A stretch of DNA of 64,000 nucleotides from Stenopsyche tienmushanensis (lineage: Eukaryota > Arthropoda > Insecta > Trichoptera > Stenopsychidae): positions 186,001 to 250,000 of the forward strand of contig WACJ01000309.1 of the NCBI GenBank assembly GCA_008973525.1, read 5' to 3'. Positions 11,081-23,189 of the stretch are shown here, piece by piece. The notes under the pieces are model-generated. The model was not told the origin of the DNA and did not search any database. It saw only the letters and a program-made list of their open reading frames with translations. Position numbers and translations under genes: made by a program. Position 1 is the stretch's first letter; each line of letters begins with the position of its first letter.

Positions 11081-12355
11081 GTGTTAGAAGTGAGATGGAA
11101 AATTTTATTAAAAAAATTAAACAAAAGTGTATTTTCATATGTACAAATATTTAATAATTAAGACAATATCACAATAACTTTTAAAGCTATACGCTAAAAT
11201 AGGAAAATATAAAAAAGTCTTAAATACTTTGTCGACCTGATTATGTTTTATTGGGTCTGCTACCACTCGAATCTAAATCTAAGCCGTGACGAAATTTTGC
11301 ACCCATTTCTACAAAGCTAATTTTTGTTTCAGTCAGTGTTTATACGATGTAAATCAGGAAAAATATTGCTCATAAACTTAAAATCTATAAAGCTGTTTTT
11401 TTGTCCACAAATATTTTACATTATGTATTGTCAAATAAACGTCATCTACTTTCGATACAAAGAAGATAAGGCTTCGGTAGATGTGGCTAAAGTTATAGCG
11501 CTGGAATTTTATTATAAAAACTATTTTGAACTCGAAGAAAGACGCAGTCGCCATGCATGTCCATGACTTCCCTTTCGAACCTCTTAAATAGCAAAACGAC
11601 GATAAAAAAGAAGCTTTTAAATAAATAAAGCCTATGTATCTTACCCAATGCAATTGATACAATTCATACAATCAAGTTTCAAAGAAAATTTTGACTTCCC
11701 ATCTGATATTAAATTATAGTAACATGGCAATAATCGATTATCTCCATCCCTGTCGGATTAAATTTAATTTCCCAAATCTCTTAATAAAATCCAAACAATA
11801 TATCTGTGCGTCGTTTAGGGTCGCCTCCGTCGGTTTTAAAGTAGTGTTTAAAGGGCATGATAAATTTCTCGTTTATCGCAGGCGGTCCAGACGCTCGTGG
11901 TACACACACTCGACCGATAAAGAAAATTTGTATAACCTTTCTGGACAGTAAGTTCTTCTGGAAACATTAGGGCAGTTAAAGGGATTGCAATAAACCCCGT
12001 TAACCCGTCCGCGACTATACCTCATGCGGGGGCGGCGGGCTAAATCCCCCCCTCAGGATCTCCGACGCTAAGCTGAAAGTAAACGATGGGGCTCTACTCG
12101 AGCACATGCGGGGAAATAAATATAACAACCTTTATCTATGTAAAAATGCTTAAACCTCTCCATTTATTGTTTATACTGCATCCTAAAAATGTTTACAGTC
12201 TTAAATTATCTATTGAAAAATATTTGATATTTTCCATATATTGCTCATATTTTTTTTATGCGACAAAACCGGATTTTTTCAATGCGAGTTTTTTGTACCG
12301 AAATTGTCATTTTCATACACCATAAGTATTTATTTACGCGGTTTTTCAATATCTG
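11081..12355. other. No recognisable gene
   Basis: AT-rich, with overlapping short open frames on both strands that look like chance. A short GC-rich inverted segment at 12000-12043 (TTAACCCG ... GGCGGGCTAA) is noted but not called. Confidence 0.5.
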
Positions 12356-12359
12356 CTAT

Positions 12360-12595
12360 CAATATATTAAATTTCGTCGATTGTTTTTGGTCTGTTCGGT
12401 CAAGGCGTGCGGTACCCATCCTATTCCATAACACCCATCCTATTCGTTTTCTAATGGGATCCCAGTTTTTGCGATAACTCCACGATTATTTGCAGTGTGT
12501 CTGACACGATTAGGGAGTTTTAGTGCATCGTTATCAAAATTCGAATATCCCCTTGTTCTTGCTTCATCCCTTAAGATTCTATTGCAACCATAAAA
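12360..12595 (-). repeat. Dispersed repeat family I, copy 1
   Basis: Matches 20520-20770 in inverted orientation: GATTGTTTTTGGTCTGTTCG, the 'CCCATCCTATTC' units, GATAACGATG-like text and CTTCATCCCTTAAG. This copy keeps only about two of the short tandem units that the other copy has almost four of. Class unknown. Confidence 0.6.
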
Positions 12596-12599
12596 AAAT

Positions 12600-14985
12600 C
12601 TGATGCACAAAAATGATGTTTAAGAATAGTTCTATAAAAAATAACTTACAAAGATGTTTTCGTCACTGATTCTGAACATAAACTGAGCTGAAACATAAGG
12701 TCTCAAAAATTCCGAATACTTTCGGGTCCTCCTAATTTTTAAAATAACTTTCTAAGTAACTAAGTCATGCAAATGTGAGTATATATTGATGAATTAAAAT
12801 AGCTGTGAATAACAAAAACATTTTTCCAATATCACCTAAGTGTTAGAAGAGTGGGTTAATCCTGAAGTCTTATTATATTGAGACTATTTTATCGTATCAA
12901 GAAATATGAGAGATCGGATGTATTAATAATTCCAATTGATCAACTTGATCCAGATTAACTCTGATTATCTGGATACTTATAAAACAAGAAAGATAGTATC
13001 AAAATTTTTGTTAGAACGTACAGGGGACTGTCAATTTTAATTGTTTAAATCAATTAAATCGAGCAAAGCAGAATTAAATTGTGTCCAATAAATATAAGGA
13101 AACTGCTATAATCATCGACAACATTTAAATCAAGACAATCACAAGTAGTAAGTCCGTGAACATGGGCATGTCAATACGTCCGAAATAGCGAAGAAAGAAA
13201 ACTATATTTATTTCAATACGATTATTTATCCAGCTTTAGATGGCTGGTTGTTTGTTTAGTTAATTATAGAAAAATATCACAAATATAAATACACTTTGAA
13301 CAATGCCAAATGTTGTCAAATGTGTGTGCCAAATAATAGATGTAAATATAATCATACCGTATAAAATTTGCTTAATACACAGACAGACAGACAAACATTC
13401 ATGTCATATCTTTTTAAGAAAAAATGGATCACATTTTTTAAAATTTTACGCTTTTAAGAATAGATCTTCAGAAGAAAGTTCAATGTTCCAATTAATCTTC
13501 TTGATCCAGATTGACCCTAATTATTTGGATATAAGATAAAGTAAATCTTGAGACTACTGAAAAAGTCAAGCAGAGCTTGGATTTATTGAAATATTTAAAA
13601 AAAAATCAAATATTCACAGGGAAAATCTCCTTTAAATCTGATAATTGATATGGCATCTTTTAATGAAAATTTACCACGTAAATTGATGTATGAGTGTATT
13701 TGAAAACTATCGAAATTTGTCTACCGTATCAAAATTATGTCCCACGAGTATTTGAAAGTGAAAACAAACAAAGTTGATAATCAAACTTTTAATCCAAGCG
13801 CAAATTTTGCTCACTTCAAAGCTCCCGCTGTAGGGGTAGGAAGAGGGTCCTTTTCGGTAACAAGTTGCACCCCTGGCGGCAGGTAAGTAATGACCGCACC
13901 GGTCCAGTGGTTACGCTGACCACTACCACCTCTTCCGAGTACAGTCCCACCCACCACCTCGTACAAACCCAAACTTTAGTTTAAACAGCCCACCCATCGA
14001 CCGACAACCCCTATCACAAAACACTTTTCGTTTTGGGTGCAACTATAAGATTGTAGGCTCTATTGTGTGCGAGTCCGGCTGTTTACACGGCGATCGTGTT
14101 TGTTTCGGCCCTGTGTAAATTTATAAATTTGTTACTTGTCATCAAAACGATGTCGTTATACAATGAATTAATAATCCAATACGAAATTATACATCGAACA
14201 CATTTTCATAGCAATATTTTCTGCTTACATGTGCTGGTATCAAATGACGATATTTACAACAAACCTTATGGTAATCATACTAACATAGATTCGTATGGCG
14301 AAATTTGTAATATTTTCGAAATCCCCTCGACACAATAACCTCGTGACATTCCCATGGTATAATTTAATACGCACAATCGACAATATGCTTACAAACATAA
14401 TTCATTCAAAGTGAGTTTACCCATGTAAGTTGAGTTGTATAGAGTTTGGCTGGCCGCGGGCGGTCAGGCCGCAAGTGACTTGTTCCTACCAAAGTGATTT
14501 GTTGCTGGGTCGTCTCTCAGACCTCCTCATCCCTTACCTACAAAACTACCCCTCCCCCAAGTCCCCCCGAAGTCCAGATAAGGGCGGATTGCTCAGCAAG
14601 GGCACCCGCAAGGGTTCGGTTTACTTACATGTTTATATTTACTTTACCAACACGCTTATTTAACCGTACGGTCCATTGGAGCACAACCGGATAAAGTCCT
14701 CCCCATGCCGGCGAAAGTAGCAAACAAGTGTAATTGAGTGTTATCAATTCGATTATAAACTCATTTATCTCTTCCGGGAAAGAAAGCTAAATCAATAGTA
14801 AAAAATGTAATAGAACTGACATCTTCCATCATTATTGACCAACATCTTCGATTGGTTCCAATACAATGAAAACATGCGTTGATGCATTCCAAGTCGATTT
14901 TGGCAGATATTTACATTAAATTCAAATTTAATATAAGTCAAAGATACACTGTAAACATATATTATATCGTAAATATATGATGAAA
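12600..14985. other. No gene; weak direct repeat at 12931 and 13486
   Basis: Two roughly 50-bp imperfect direct repeats (TTGATCCAGATT ... TTATCTGGATA) lie 555 bp apart. A GC-richer patch is at 13820-14030. Open frames at 14063-14338 and 14430-14663 have no recognisable domains, so I do not call genes. Confidence 0.45.
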
Positions 14986-14989
14986 ACTG

Positions 14990-15225
14990 TGTTTGTGTAA
15001 TATATAATAAAATAGGAAAGCTACTAGTCTAATGATTGCTTTATGATCTATATACACAAATACACATAATAGAAGCAGTGCATGTGTATAGCGTGTCTAT
15101 GACTATAAATGATTCTCCCTTTCTTTCCGATAAATTGCCACTTGAGGTTTCACTTTTCGTGACGTTCAAGCAAATTTGCTCTACCGCGTCTATAGAAGTT
15201 TCACTTTGTTGCATGGGAAAAATGG
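14990..15225 (+). repeat. Dispersed repeat family C, copy 2
   Basis: Starts with GTTTGTGTAATATATAATA and carries GTTTCACTTTTCGTGACGTT and AGAAGTTTCACTTT near its right side. It is collinear with 25740-25880 and inverted relative to copy 1. Three short open frames overlap it on both strands and are not credible genes. Confidence 0.6.
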
Positions 15226-15559
15226 CATCCCCACGCAATTCTGCTGTTGATCTGTGCAGATTTAATTGTGCAATGCAGACAAGGATTTAATTGTATAATT
15301 GGACCCTTTAACACAGAGTGCCCTGCGCTACTGTGCAGTCTTTTCCGACTACCCTCGAACCAGCCACAAAGGGATGTTTTTAGCGCTCTTTTATCCTCCA
15401 AAAAACAGGAAGCCCAACTTCGAAGGGGGAACGAACTTCCAAGGGTCCATCCCTTTCGCTCTGTGCCTTCCAAGGGAAGCGAGATTCTTGCTGGAATACC
15501 GTTTTCAGACTACATGCATCTTAAGGTGCGTTAGAGAGGGAAAGACGAGGTTAAGCTAA

Positions 15560-16330
15560 ATTCAAAGGAACTGCTACACGAGATCATTGCCAACACGAGT
15601 ACAGATGCACACGAGCTGCAGCAGATGATGAATCGTAAGGGCTCCCCTCTCCCATGGTACTCACATTAGTTCGATAATTTGTAGTACCTAGCCAAATGGT
15701 CAAATGTGTTACCATCTGACCCAGATTCTCACCAGTCATGGCTGCTTTGGCAGCTACCTCAATAGAAAATGTAAAAAGAGACATGTCCAGAATGCCATCA
15801 CTGCGGAGCTGGCAATAATGATGCTGCACACACAGCACTCATCTGCCAAGCGCGAAGCATTGAAAGGGATACCCTATGCGAGCAGCTGGGAACAAACTCG
15901 TCCTCGTCCAACAACATAATCCTTTCAATACTCAATGATGATAGGGCATGGAATGCGTGGTGCAGATACACAAAGTGCGTTATGCAGCAGAAGGCAAACG
16001 CCTAACATGAGAAGCAAATAAAAGCTTCTGAAACACCCCCCACCAAACACACAAAATATTCCACAAGCTAAATAACTGAAGAGCCTAGGAAGGACACATT
16101 GCTGCCACCCTAGTCCAATACTTAACTAGTAGCCGAGTGGCAGCAGAAGAGGAGGGGGGTTTTAGTGGATAGAAATCCAACACTACTTCAAAATAATGTT
16201 GTCTTTTGAAGATTTCCCCCATTCTAAAAAATTAAATACCTAGCCATAGAGACGAGTCAACGTTCAAGCAGCCGTAGCTGTTCTCCTCTGTCCTGTGGCG
16301 TAAGGTCTATCCCCTCTGGGGTTTTATGGG
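15560..16330 (+). pseudogene. R1-type LINE 3' fragment (C-terminal reverse transcriptase region)
   Basis: Near 15714 the plus strand encodes HLTQILTSHGCFGSYLNR, the characteristic text after the reverse transcriptase of R1/I-type non-LTR retrotransposons. After a frameshift comes a CCHC zinc knuckle, CHHCGAGNNDAAHTALIC (about 15790-15845), in the family's usual place. Further on, NDRAWNAW-like and MQQKA text (about 15930-15995) suits the extreme C-terminus. The 3' UTR-like segment GGTTTTAGTGGATAGAAATC (near 16158) resembles R1 tails. It is 5'-truncated, as expected of dead LINE copies. Function when intact: RNA-mediated transposition in the nucleus. Confidence 0.75.
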
Positions 16331-16364
16331 TGAGCACCGTAGAGTGAAACACCCACTTGAAATG

Positions 16365-16590
16365 CAGAAGGGAGAAGATGTTCTTCCCGCAGGTTGATAG
16401 CTGTGAGCTCTCTCTTCATAAATAAAAGGAATAAGTTAAGACGATTCTATTTCTATCAGCACCCGATCACCTCCATCCTACTGCTAAGCATCACCGCGGT
16501 CCGAATGTAGAACGAACCCGCGTGTGAGCGCGGTCGTCTTGGAGAACACGTGGGAGTGAAGAACGCCCCTGCTCCACATAATAACTTAAA
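16365..16590 (+). repeat. Family A copy, 5'-truncated
   Basis: Plus-orientation family A: TTCTTCCCGCAGG, CTCTCTCTTCATAAATAAAAG, then the flank GAACGAACCCGCGTGTGAGC, also found at 41229 and, diverged, at 10540. The sequence past the AATAAA is shared between copies, so the repeat unit extends beyond the putative poly(A) signal. Confidence 0.55.
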
Positions 16591-16599
16591 TCATATTTA

Positions 16600-17960
16600 C
16601 TAACAAAATTTACAGTTTGTGTGTTGTAAAATGTATCTTAAAATTATTTAAACATATATCGATTTATATTTAAGTTCAAGTATGTGTTAAAATGTCCAAA
16701 ATGTGTTAAATATTATTATTTTTATTAATTAATAAAGCTGGGTAAATCGTGTATTCCATTTAATAATTCGCACATGCTCTGAAATTAATTACGAATATCT
16801 TCATTTCATAATTGCGATGGAAATATAGGGGGGTTGATATAATGATAGCATGCGTGTCCGGCTTTATTCACCTGATAATACGGTAATAAATGGCGACCCA
16901 CACGGTCACGGTTTAAGTATGGAGTGGTGTCAGCTACAACCACTTATCTCATCCATCCATCCGTCCCACTAGAACCGTTTATTATTTTTGCTGACGTCAA
17001 ATAAATTTGCAGAGTCCCTTTCGGCATAAACCTCGAAATACGGACGAGCGCCCATTACAAATTCGCCTCCCTTCGCGGACGATAAATATTTGAAAATAAT
17101 ACGTTGATGAGGGGTCTCAAAGAGATTCCTTTGAACGAGAAATGTATTTGAATGTTCCAATAATAGAACATCAGATAATATCGGCGAAAGGCTCCTTTTT
17201 CTTTTTCGGTGCAAACAGCCGGAAAATCGGAGCCTGTCATCGATCAAATTATTAAATTTGACTGTGTCCTACGCTGTCAACGGCACTCACCCCATTCCTT
17301 CCCCCTGCGCCTACAACACAAATAAACAAACATTAAGACCATTGTTTCGTATAATTTTGCGCAAAAATTTAAAATAAATATAAATTTGTCCAAAGATCGA
17401 GAATAAATAGCAAAATGATTGTCGCATGTCCTTTCATTTCTTCCGAGAGCACATTTTCAATCCACGTTATATAATACAACCCTATGATTTCCCTCTCCGA
17501 ATCCTCGGGGCGCACGGTAATATATATTCTTCATAACGTATCAGAAGTCACTAAACTACCCCTATCGCTCCCCCGTAACATTTTTAGGTCACTTGATATT
17601 GTTTTCACTATATTAGAAACGTGCTTGCAATTTTTAGAAGAAAATTTCATCGGTAAATGTCAGATCAGATGTAAAGGCGGGGGCCACGGCCGTTCCAGAC
17701 GAAATGAAAAAATCCCTAGCACCCGATATGCAACGAATGATGGTTTGATATATCAAAATTTCATATAATATTAAATCAATGAAAATCTAAAATAATATTC
17801 TGCTTATAGAAATATCTCCATTTCCATTCATATATTGATTCAATACCTAATTAAATTTCATCATGCAAAATTTATAAATGAGTCGTGTATTGTTCGTTTG
17901 TGTTTCGGTAGGAACGTTTAAAAAAATCAAGAACAGAAGCTGTAATACATGAGATATTGC
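16600..17960. other. No recognisable gene
   Basis: AT-rich; short open frames only (16969-17247 minus and 17484-17768 plus, neither with a recognisable domain). A full TGACGTCA CRE-type octamer occurs at 16992-16999. Confidence 0.45.
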
Positions 17961-17967
17961 TATCAAC

Positions 17968-18080
17968 GGGTGGATGGTGGTGGATAGGCGTCAGACAAAA
18001 TGATAGACTCTTTTTTAAATAACTTTTTATTCAGCGCGAGAGAGAGAGAGATCTGGCTGCGAGAAGGGCGTCCTCCCGAA
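17968..18080 (-). repeat. Family A fragment
   Basis: Contains ATAACTTTTTATTCAGC, GAGATCTGGCTGCGAGAAGG and GTCCTCCCG in minus orientation, then stops abruptly at about 18080. It sits about 130 bp left of the piggyBac element. Confidence 0.6.
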
Positions 18081-18222
18081 GATAGTTTAATATATTTGGG
18101 AAGTATAATGTGAATTTCAATTAAATATAAGCATTTTTCGATCCTACATAAATGTTGTAACCTTACTTTCTGGATGAACCACGTACCTAAGCACACATAG
18201 ATTTTTTTTTAACCTGTTAAAT

Positions 18223-18285
18223 GCCAACGACGCGCCGGTGCGTCAGACGTGTTCGTGCCCCGTACGCCAACGACGCGCCGGTGCG
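18223..18285 (+). repeat. Subterminal direct repeats of the piggyBac element
   Basis: The 20-mer GCCAACGACGCGCCGGTGCG occurs at 18223-18242 and again, perfectly, at 18266-18285 (43-bp period). GC-rich subterminal repeats in piggyBac-type elements are candidate transposase-binding sites. The right end carries a related but not identical GC-rich stretch (about 20257-20290). Confidence 0.8.
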
Positions 18286-18822
18286 CAACCACGTTTCATC
18301 ACAGAAAAACACATATTTTTTAACACTTAAATTTTACTATGCTAAGAACACATATTGATGAATCCAAAAATGCCTTCACATTTTTAAAAAACTCGGTATT
18401 TCCCTTTCATTTTTAAATGAATTTAACAGAGGTCATCAGGGCTGCCTACTGAATGATCTTTGCTATGTAACTGATTATATTGTGAGAAGTATGTACATAT
18501 TTGGGAACGGGACAGTGTCGTCACTTAAATTTGCCTTATCTGTTTATACGACTGATAATACCACAATACTGGGGAATACCATTTATCTCCTAAAACATTA
18601 GTCTTTCGTAAATTGTCTACTGACAGGAATCGTTTTATACTCGTCTTGTTGCGATTTTTTATATAAAATTCTCATTTTTTTCCCGTGATTTATAAAAATT
18701 GTCATTTTTAAGTTTGTGCTGAAAATTTTTCATGATTTTGTCTTGAGACTATTTCGTGATTTTGTGCTGTGAATTGTTTCTTGATAATATTTTTTTGACG
18801 TGTAAAATATTATTCCATAAAA

Positions 18823-19917
18823 ATGGAACTCAAAGCTTTTTCGGATGAAGGTGAATACTCTGATAATGAAAGTTTTAGTGAATTACCTTTTGGGGATGAC
18901 ATATTTTCTTTAGATGATGAGGATAATGTAACACTCTTTCAAGAACCCACAGGTGCAGGCGTTTTTATTTGGGAAGAGCGGGATTTTAGTCCTATAATCC
19001 ATCCATTTGATGACACTTCGTCAGGTATTGAAATAAATATCAGTGATGAAAATGAAAGCGAATTGGGTTTTTTTTTTAATATTTTGTGGATGACGAAATG
19101 GTAAACATAATAGTTACAGAGACTAACCGTCAATATCATTATGTGACTTCCAAATTACCATTTTTGAGTACTCGCCTAAAATCGTGGATTGATTCCAATA
19201 AGGATGAAATATATGTTTTTTGGGTCTGTGTTTGTTATTCCCATTAAATTCAAGAAATTCAATAGACCATCACTGGTCAACTGATCCATTATTATATTCA
19301 CCAATATATTCAGAAACTATGCCTCGAAATAGATTTCAATAATTACTTCGCATGTTACATTGTTACAACAATGAAGAACATGTTTAGTTTAGTTTTAGAA
19401 GTTTGCATAAAATAAATCCCATTTTAAACATTTTAAAAAAAAAAATTGCCAGTGCCTATTATCTTTATAGGAAAATTTGCATCGACGAAAGTCTATTATT
19501 ATTTAAAGGACGCCTGATTTTTAAACAATATATACCGTCAAAAGTCAGTCGTTTTGGTATAAAATTATGTGTTAGATATAATTATATATACAGGATCAAC
19601 CACAGAATTTACTGATAATTCTGATATGGGAGTTGGAGCTAAAGTCGTAATGTCTCTCATTACCCCATATTTAGGCGCCTGTCATACATTATATTTTGAT
19701 AACTGGTTTGCGACCCCAAAACTATTCCAGAAATTGCAAGAAAGCAAAACCAATGCAGTCGGAATTGTGAAGAGAAATCGTCGAAAAAAAAAATTGTTTT
19801 TATTGTTTGTTCTTCTTCAAAAAAAAAGAACGGATAAAAAATATGTGTGTATACAGTGTAATGTGCCACTGTGTAAAGAACCATGTTTTAAAATTTATCA
19901 CACACAATTGAATTTTT
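18823..19917 (+). pseudogene. Broken piggyBac transposase
   Basis: The intact protein would cut and paste the element at TTAA. The start is at ATG 18823, followed by an acidic N-terminus (many D/E and S). A frameshift follows at the T-run 19067-19078, after which FVDDEMVNIIVTETN continues the family text. The next visible piece (about 19265-19380) reads WSTDPLLYSP and PRNRFQ, with a stop. The first catalytic Asp lies in CIDESLL (19484-19486), followed by FKGR and FKQYIPSK. The second Asp is in LYFDNWF (19698-19700). The region with the third catalytic Asp is deleted. Past a basic stretch, the Cys-rich C-terminus (CIQCNVPLCKEPCFKIYHT, ending about 19902) remains. Several frame breaks make it non-functional. 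Confidence 0.88.
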
Positions 19918-20519
19918 AAAACAATATAAATAAAGTGTATTGGTTCAAAAAATATTTTTCAAATGATCTAAAAATATATCAAAAATAATAATATTTGTTT
20001 ATATAAATTGAGACAACCCTAAATAAACAATTAATTTGAATGGCGTGTATATAATATTAGCAGAAAATTAAATAAAAAAATATAATCATTATGAGTTGTG
20101 GCAACCCTAATCACGAATCACTCAAAAGCCGTAGATGATCCCGTAGGATGGCATGTGGTATACATATATATGCTAGGACACATAAGTCACCTTTTGGCAA
20201 TAAAATATGCAAGTCAAACTCATTTTTATGCAATTTCTAATATCTCTAAATTCGCTGGCGTGGAGCGCACGGCTCGCTCATTACGCTATGGCAGTTAAAA
20301 GGTTAAAAGAACTATTGTTAAACTTTTTTTTTGTGCAAAAGATTTTTTTATAGTTAAAGGTTAAATTTTCAAACCCAAAATTAAATCCACATCCAACATT
20401 GAATGCTGATTTTATTTGGATTGGAATCCCATAAAAGCCATTAAAACACTCAAAGATATTTAGTATGAAGTGGTAATGGTCCGTAGATGTTTATGTTGAT
20501 TCCATAAAAATAAATCGGG

Positions 20520-20770
20520 TAATAGAAGCTTAAGGGATGAATCGAGAACGGGAGGACCTTCGAATTTTGATAACAATTCACTAAAATCACTAATCAAGTC
20601 AGATCTACGGCAAACAAGCGATAAGCTATGGCAAAGATTGGAGTTCTATTTGAAAACGAATAGGATGGATGCTATGGGGTAGGATGGATGTTATGGGGTA
20701 GGATGAGTGTTATAGGGTAGGATGGGTATTGCACATCTTGGCCGAACAGACCAAAAACAATCTTCCATTT
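20520..20770 (+). repeat. Family I, copy 2, with 19-bp minisatellite
   Basis: Inverted relative to 12360-12595. Holds 3.7 copies of a 19-bp unit (AGGATGGATGTTATGGGGT) from 20662 to about 20732. It ends with GAACAGACCAAAAACAATC. Non-coding. Confidence 0.65.
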
Positions 20771-22060
20771 TTACAATTCAATGGAAGTTTTTTTGATTCT
20801 AAGCCACTTTTAAAAAAAATAATCAAAGGACTTGACTAAACATTTTTTAACAAAATTTTCAAATTTTGAAAAATGGATTCCCTGGTGGGATATTTTCAAA
20901 TGCAACATTCAGAATATTTGATTGAAAGGCATTGACATTTTTTTTAACTAAGACTTAATGGCTTTTTCATAAAGCCTTTGCTAAAAAATGAAAACATTGT
21001 ACATTTTTTGAGGTTAACGTTTTAAAATAAGTATATACATTGAATAAAACATATTTTCCACCCTCATAACATTTATTTTCATAAACAACATATGCAGGTG
21101 TAGTTTTCCGTCTGGCCGTAGTGGAGAGTCGCGTTGGCAAAAATCAACATAAATATTGGTGAAGTGTTGCAACTTCAAGTCCGCACCACAAGCTCCATCC
21201 AGATGATTGATGACCACGGGTGGTTGTGATGCTTACCCCCATTCTTCCACATATCTACCTTTCTGAGCCGCATACAATACCCACCTTCCCCAACCGCCTC
21301 CCCCCAGCATCCTGCACATCTTCACCGACCCGTATTGTACTGCCAGCATTCTGACGATTGCAGATTTAAAAAAATATTTATATTATTACCACACGTGGCA
21401 TTAATACACAATTAATAATTAAGCCCGCGTGTGGGGGGGATATATGTACGTGACGTCTCAATTTTAAGGCTGTGAATTATGTATGTAAATAGATATGGGT
21501 ATGTGCTAACAGCGGTCTGGGTATTTAAACCAAAGCCTCTAATAGAAAATAATTTCCTTCGTTTATCTTTTGGTTTCTACCATAACTGCCCTATATAAAT
21601 GAGCTTACAGGTGAGTTTCAATTTCATACAGGGCGTTTCAAAACAACATATTTATATAATATTAATTATTTTATTTTGTCAATTATCAGACAATAAATCT
21701 TAAGCATTCCAAAATGTATACATTGTGTATTTTTTTTTAATTTGAAAATCGCATATCGTCTATAGCTCTTCGGTGTAAGGCTGACGTATTTATCGGCACA
21801 GTGAGCGTCAATATGAAGCCGCAGCACATCGATCAAAATTATTTTCCAATGCGTTTCCCAAATCATTAAACTAGAATCAGATTACAAATCCAAAAGAATT
21901 TATGTTAGTTATTTCAAATGAAATAATTATTATAAATCAGATATCAGATAAGAAAAGGAGATCCCAACTGCGAGACTTTCCGTTGACGATGCGCCTCTTT
22001 CAAGCATGACCATTGATATTATTTCTCAGGGCGCTCTCAACAGCCACAATCTCGATCCGC
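20771..22060. other. No gene; possible transposon tail 21620-21870
   Basis: At about 21628 the motif ACAGGGCGTTTCAAAAC resembles the ends of arthropod DNA transposons. The adjoining minus-strand frame (21666-21866) could be a decayed transposase C-terminus, but I cannot identify a domain. The rest is featureless AT-rich DNA. Confidence 0.3.
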
Positions 22061-22130
22061 AAAACCGCATAACTTCAAATCAACCGCATAACTTGTATTA
22101 GAATGTATCAAAAATCGCATTAAAATGTAC
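22060..22130 (-). repeat. Family D fragment
   Basis: Contains AAAACCGCATAACTTCAAATC and AATGTATCAAAAATCGCATT, the family D end signature (compare 24335-24395). Orientation is given relative to 37555-38194. Confidence 0.5.
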
Positions 22131-22194
22131 GTCTTTCTGCTCACAATTCACTTTAAGTTATGAACAAAGTTTAAGAAGAGAATGAGTGTCTAGA

Positions 22195-22400
22195 AGTCTA
22201 AGCTCGATTGTTCGTGTTGTCTTGAGAATAGGCGTTTGTTTTGATAACTGAGATACTCTCATAATTGTTATCGTTGACCAATTTTGTTATTCCCCCTTGA
22301 CTGTTGTGGAGTGGCGTCATTAGCCAAATATTACACTACTTCTTTGCAAAATCTACTACTTCAGAAGTAAACTGGCAAGCTTACACGGTAACCCTGCGGT
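22195..22400 (+). repeat. Dispersed repeat family F, copy 1
   Basis: Matches 42910-43120 and the split copy 50505-51277 in reverse: TTCGTGTTGTCTTGAGAATA, GGCGTTTGTTTTGATAA, TTATCGTTGACCAATTTTG and GTGGAGTGGCGTCATTAG. Class unknown, no coding text. A further fragment lies at about 22985-23004. Confidence 0.65.
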
Positions 22401-22463
22401 GGAGCTGACATAAAAGTAGAATTAAATTAGAGCATACCATGTCTGCTCTCCGGTCCGAATGGG

Positions 22464-22857
22464 TTAATCCCTTTAAAGAGGTAAGACACAGAGTTGTGTC
22501 TGAATTTCAATGATTCAGAAAGAGCATTCTTGCGCTTTAAGCTCGGAGACAGACAGATACGGAGAGTGTCTTGCGTACATCGTACGATTGTATAGAGTTA
22601 ACCCAAATTCATCGACTAATAATGATGTGTGAATGATATAATGAATCGATTTAAAGTGTATTGTTTATGTTTACTTGAAGACATGACCGAGTATTGTGTG
22701 TTATCGACATTGTTTATTTATTTATGTACAATCTTTATACACGCTGCGACGGTCCTGACAGATAAGTGGATTTATACGGTTGATAATTGGCGGATCTACA
22801 AATATAGCATCTACGTTTATGATGATTTTTAAATCAGCTCACTACTCAAAGGGTTAA
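22464..22857 (+). mobile_element. Complete TTAA-flanked MITE (family B reference copy)
   Basis: TTAA at 22464-22467 and 22854-22857 bound 386 bp. The ends are TCCCTTTAAAGAGGT and, inverted, CCCTTTGAGTAGTGAGC. The interior has AGACACAGAGTTGTGTC, the palindrome ATCGTACGAT (22579-22588) and TTTATGTTTACTTG. No transposase coding sequence is present, and the 67-codon frame inside is chance. It is probably mobilised by a piggyBac-type enzyme. Confidence 0.75.
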
Positions 22858-23004
22858 GCCATGTGTATCGTCCTTATTACCCCGGATCCTTTTTAATAAT
22901 CTTGTGACATCTGTCTCGTATAATGAGCTTTATTAAGCTCTTTTGACCGTTTGTTATGAAAATCAAGGTAATTAAGACATGAGACTAGGCGTTTGTTTTA
23001 GTAG

Positions 23005-23180
23005 TTAACCCATTGACGCACAGTTACCGTCATGCGTCCGCGTCCGTCACATTTACCATATACACACAACGCGCATGCGCTGCGCCATCTCTACTGTATG
23101 CGTGCTTATTTTATACGTAGCATAAAGCAGCCAGTAGACCAGTGACGCGCCTATTTTATTATATATTACACAAACATAAC
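23005..23180 (-). repeat. Family C copy abutting a TTAA boundary
   Basis: Starts at TTAA (23005-23008) with CCCATTGACGCACAG, immediately after a fragment of family F, and ends with TATTATATATTACACAAAC shared by family C. The TTAA junction inside F suggests that this end belongs to a TTAA-targeting element. The other end was not located. Confidence 0.45.
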
Positions 23181-23189
23181 TATTAATAC

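Larger units (their letters stand above)
18209..20306 (+). mobile_element. piggyBac element with both ends and TTAA target duplication
   Basis: The element is flanked by TTAA at 18209-18212 and 20303-20306. Terminal inverted repeats: left CCTGTTAAATGCC, right (reverse complement) CCTTTTAACTGCC, 11 of 13 matching. Just inside the left end is a 20-bp direct repeat (see 18223). The total of about 2.09 kb is close to the usual 2.3-2.5 kb minus an internal deletion. Exact TTAA duplication is the hallmark of piggyBac integration. The enclosed transposase is broken, so the copy cannot move by itself, though its ends look usable in trans. Confidence 0.88.

Noticed and set aside
12000..12043. 44-bp TTAACCCG ... 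GGCGGGCTAA foldback
   Set aside because: Too short to judge. One flank is CTAA instead of TTAA, and it is not repeated in the window.
12931..13540. Pair of LTRs from the ~50-bp direct repeat
   Set aside because: The repeats are too short and imperfect, with no retroelement sequence between them.
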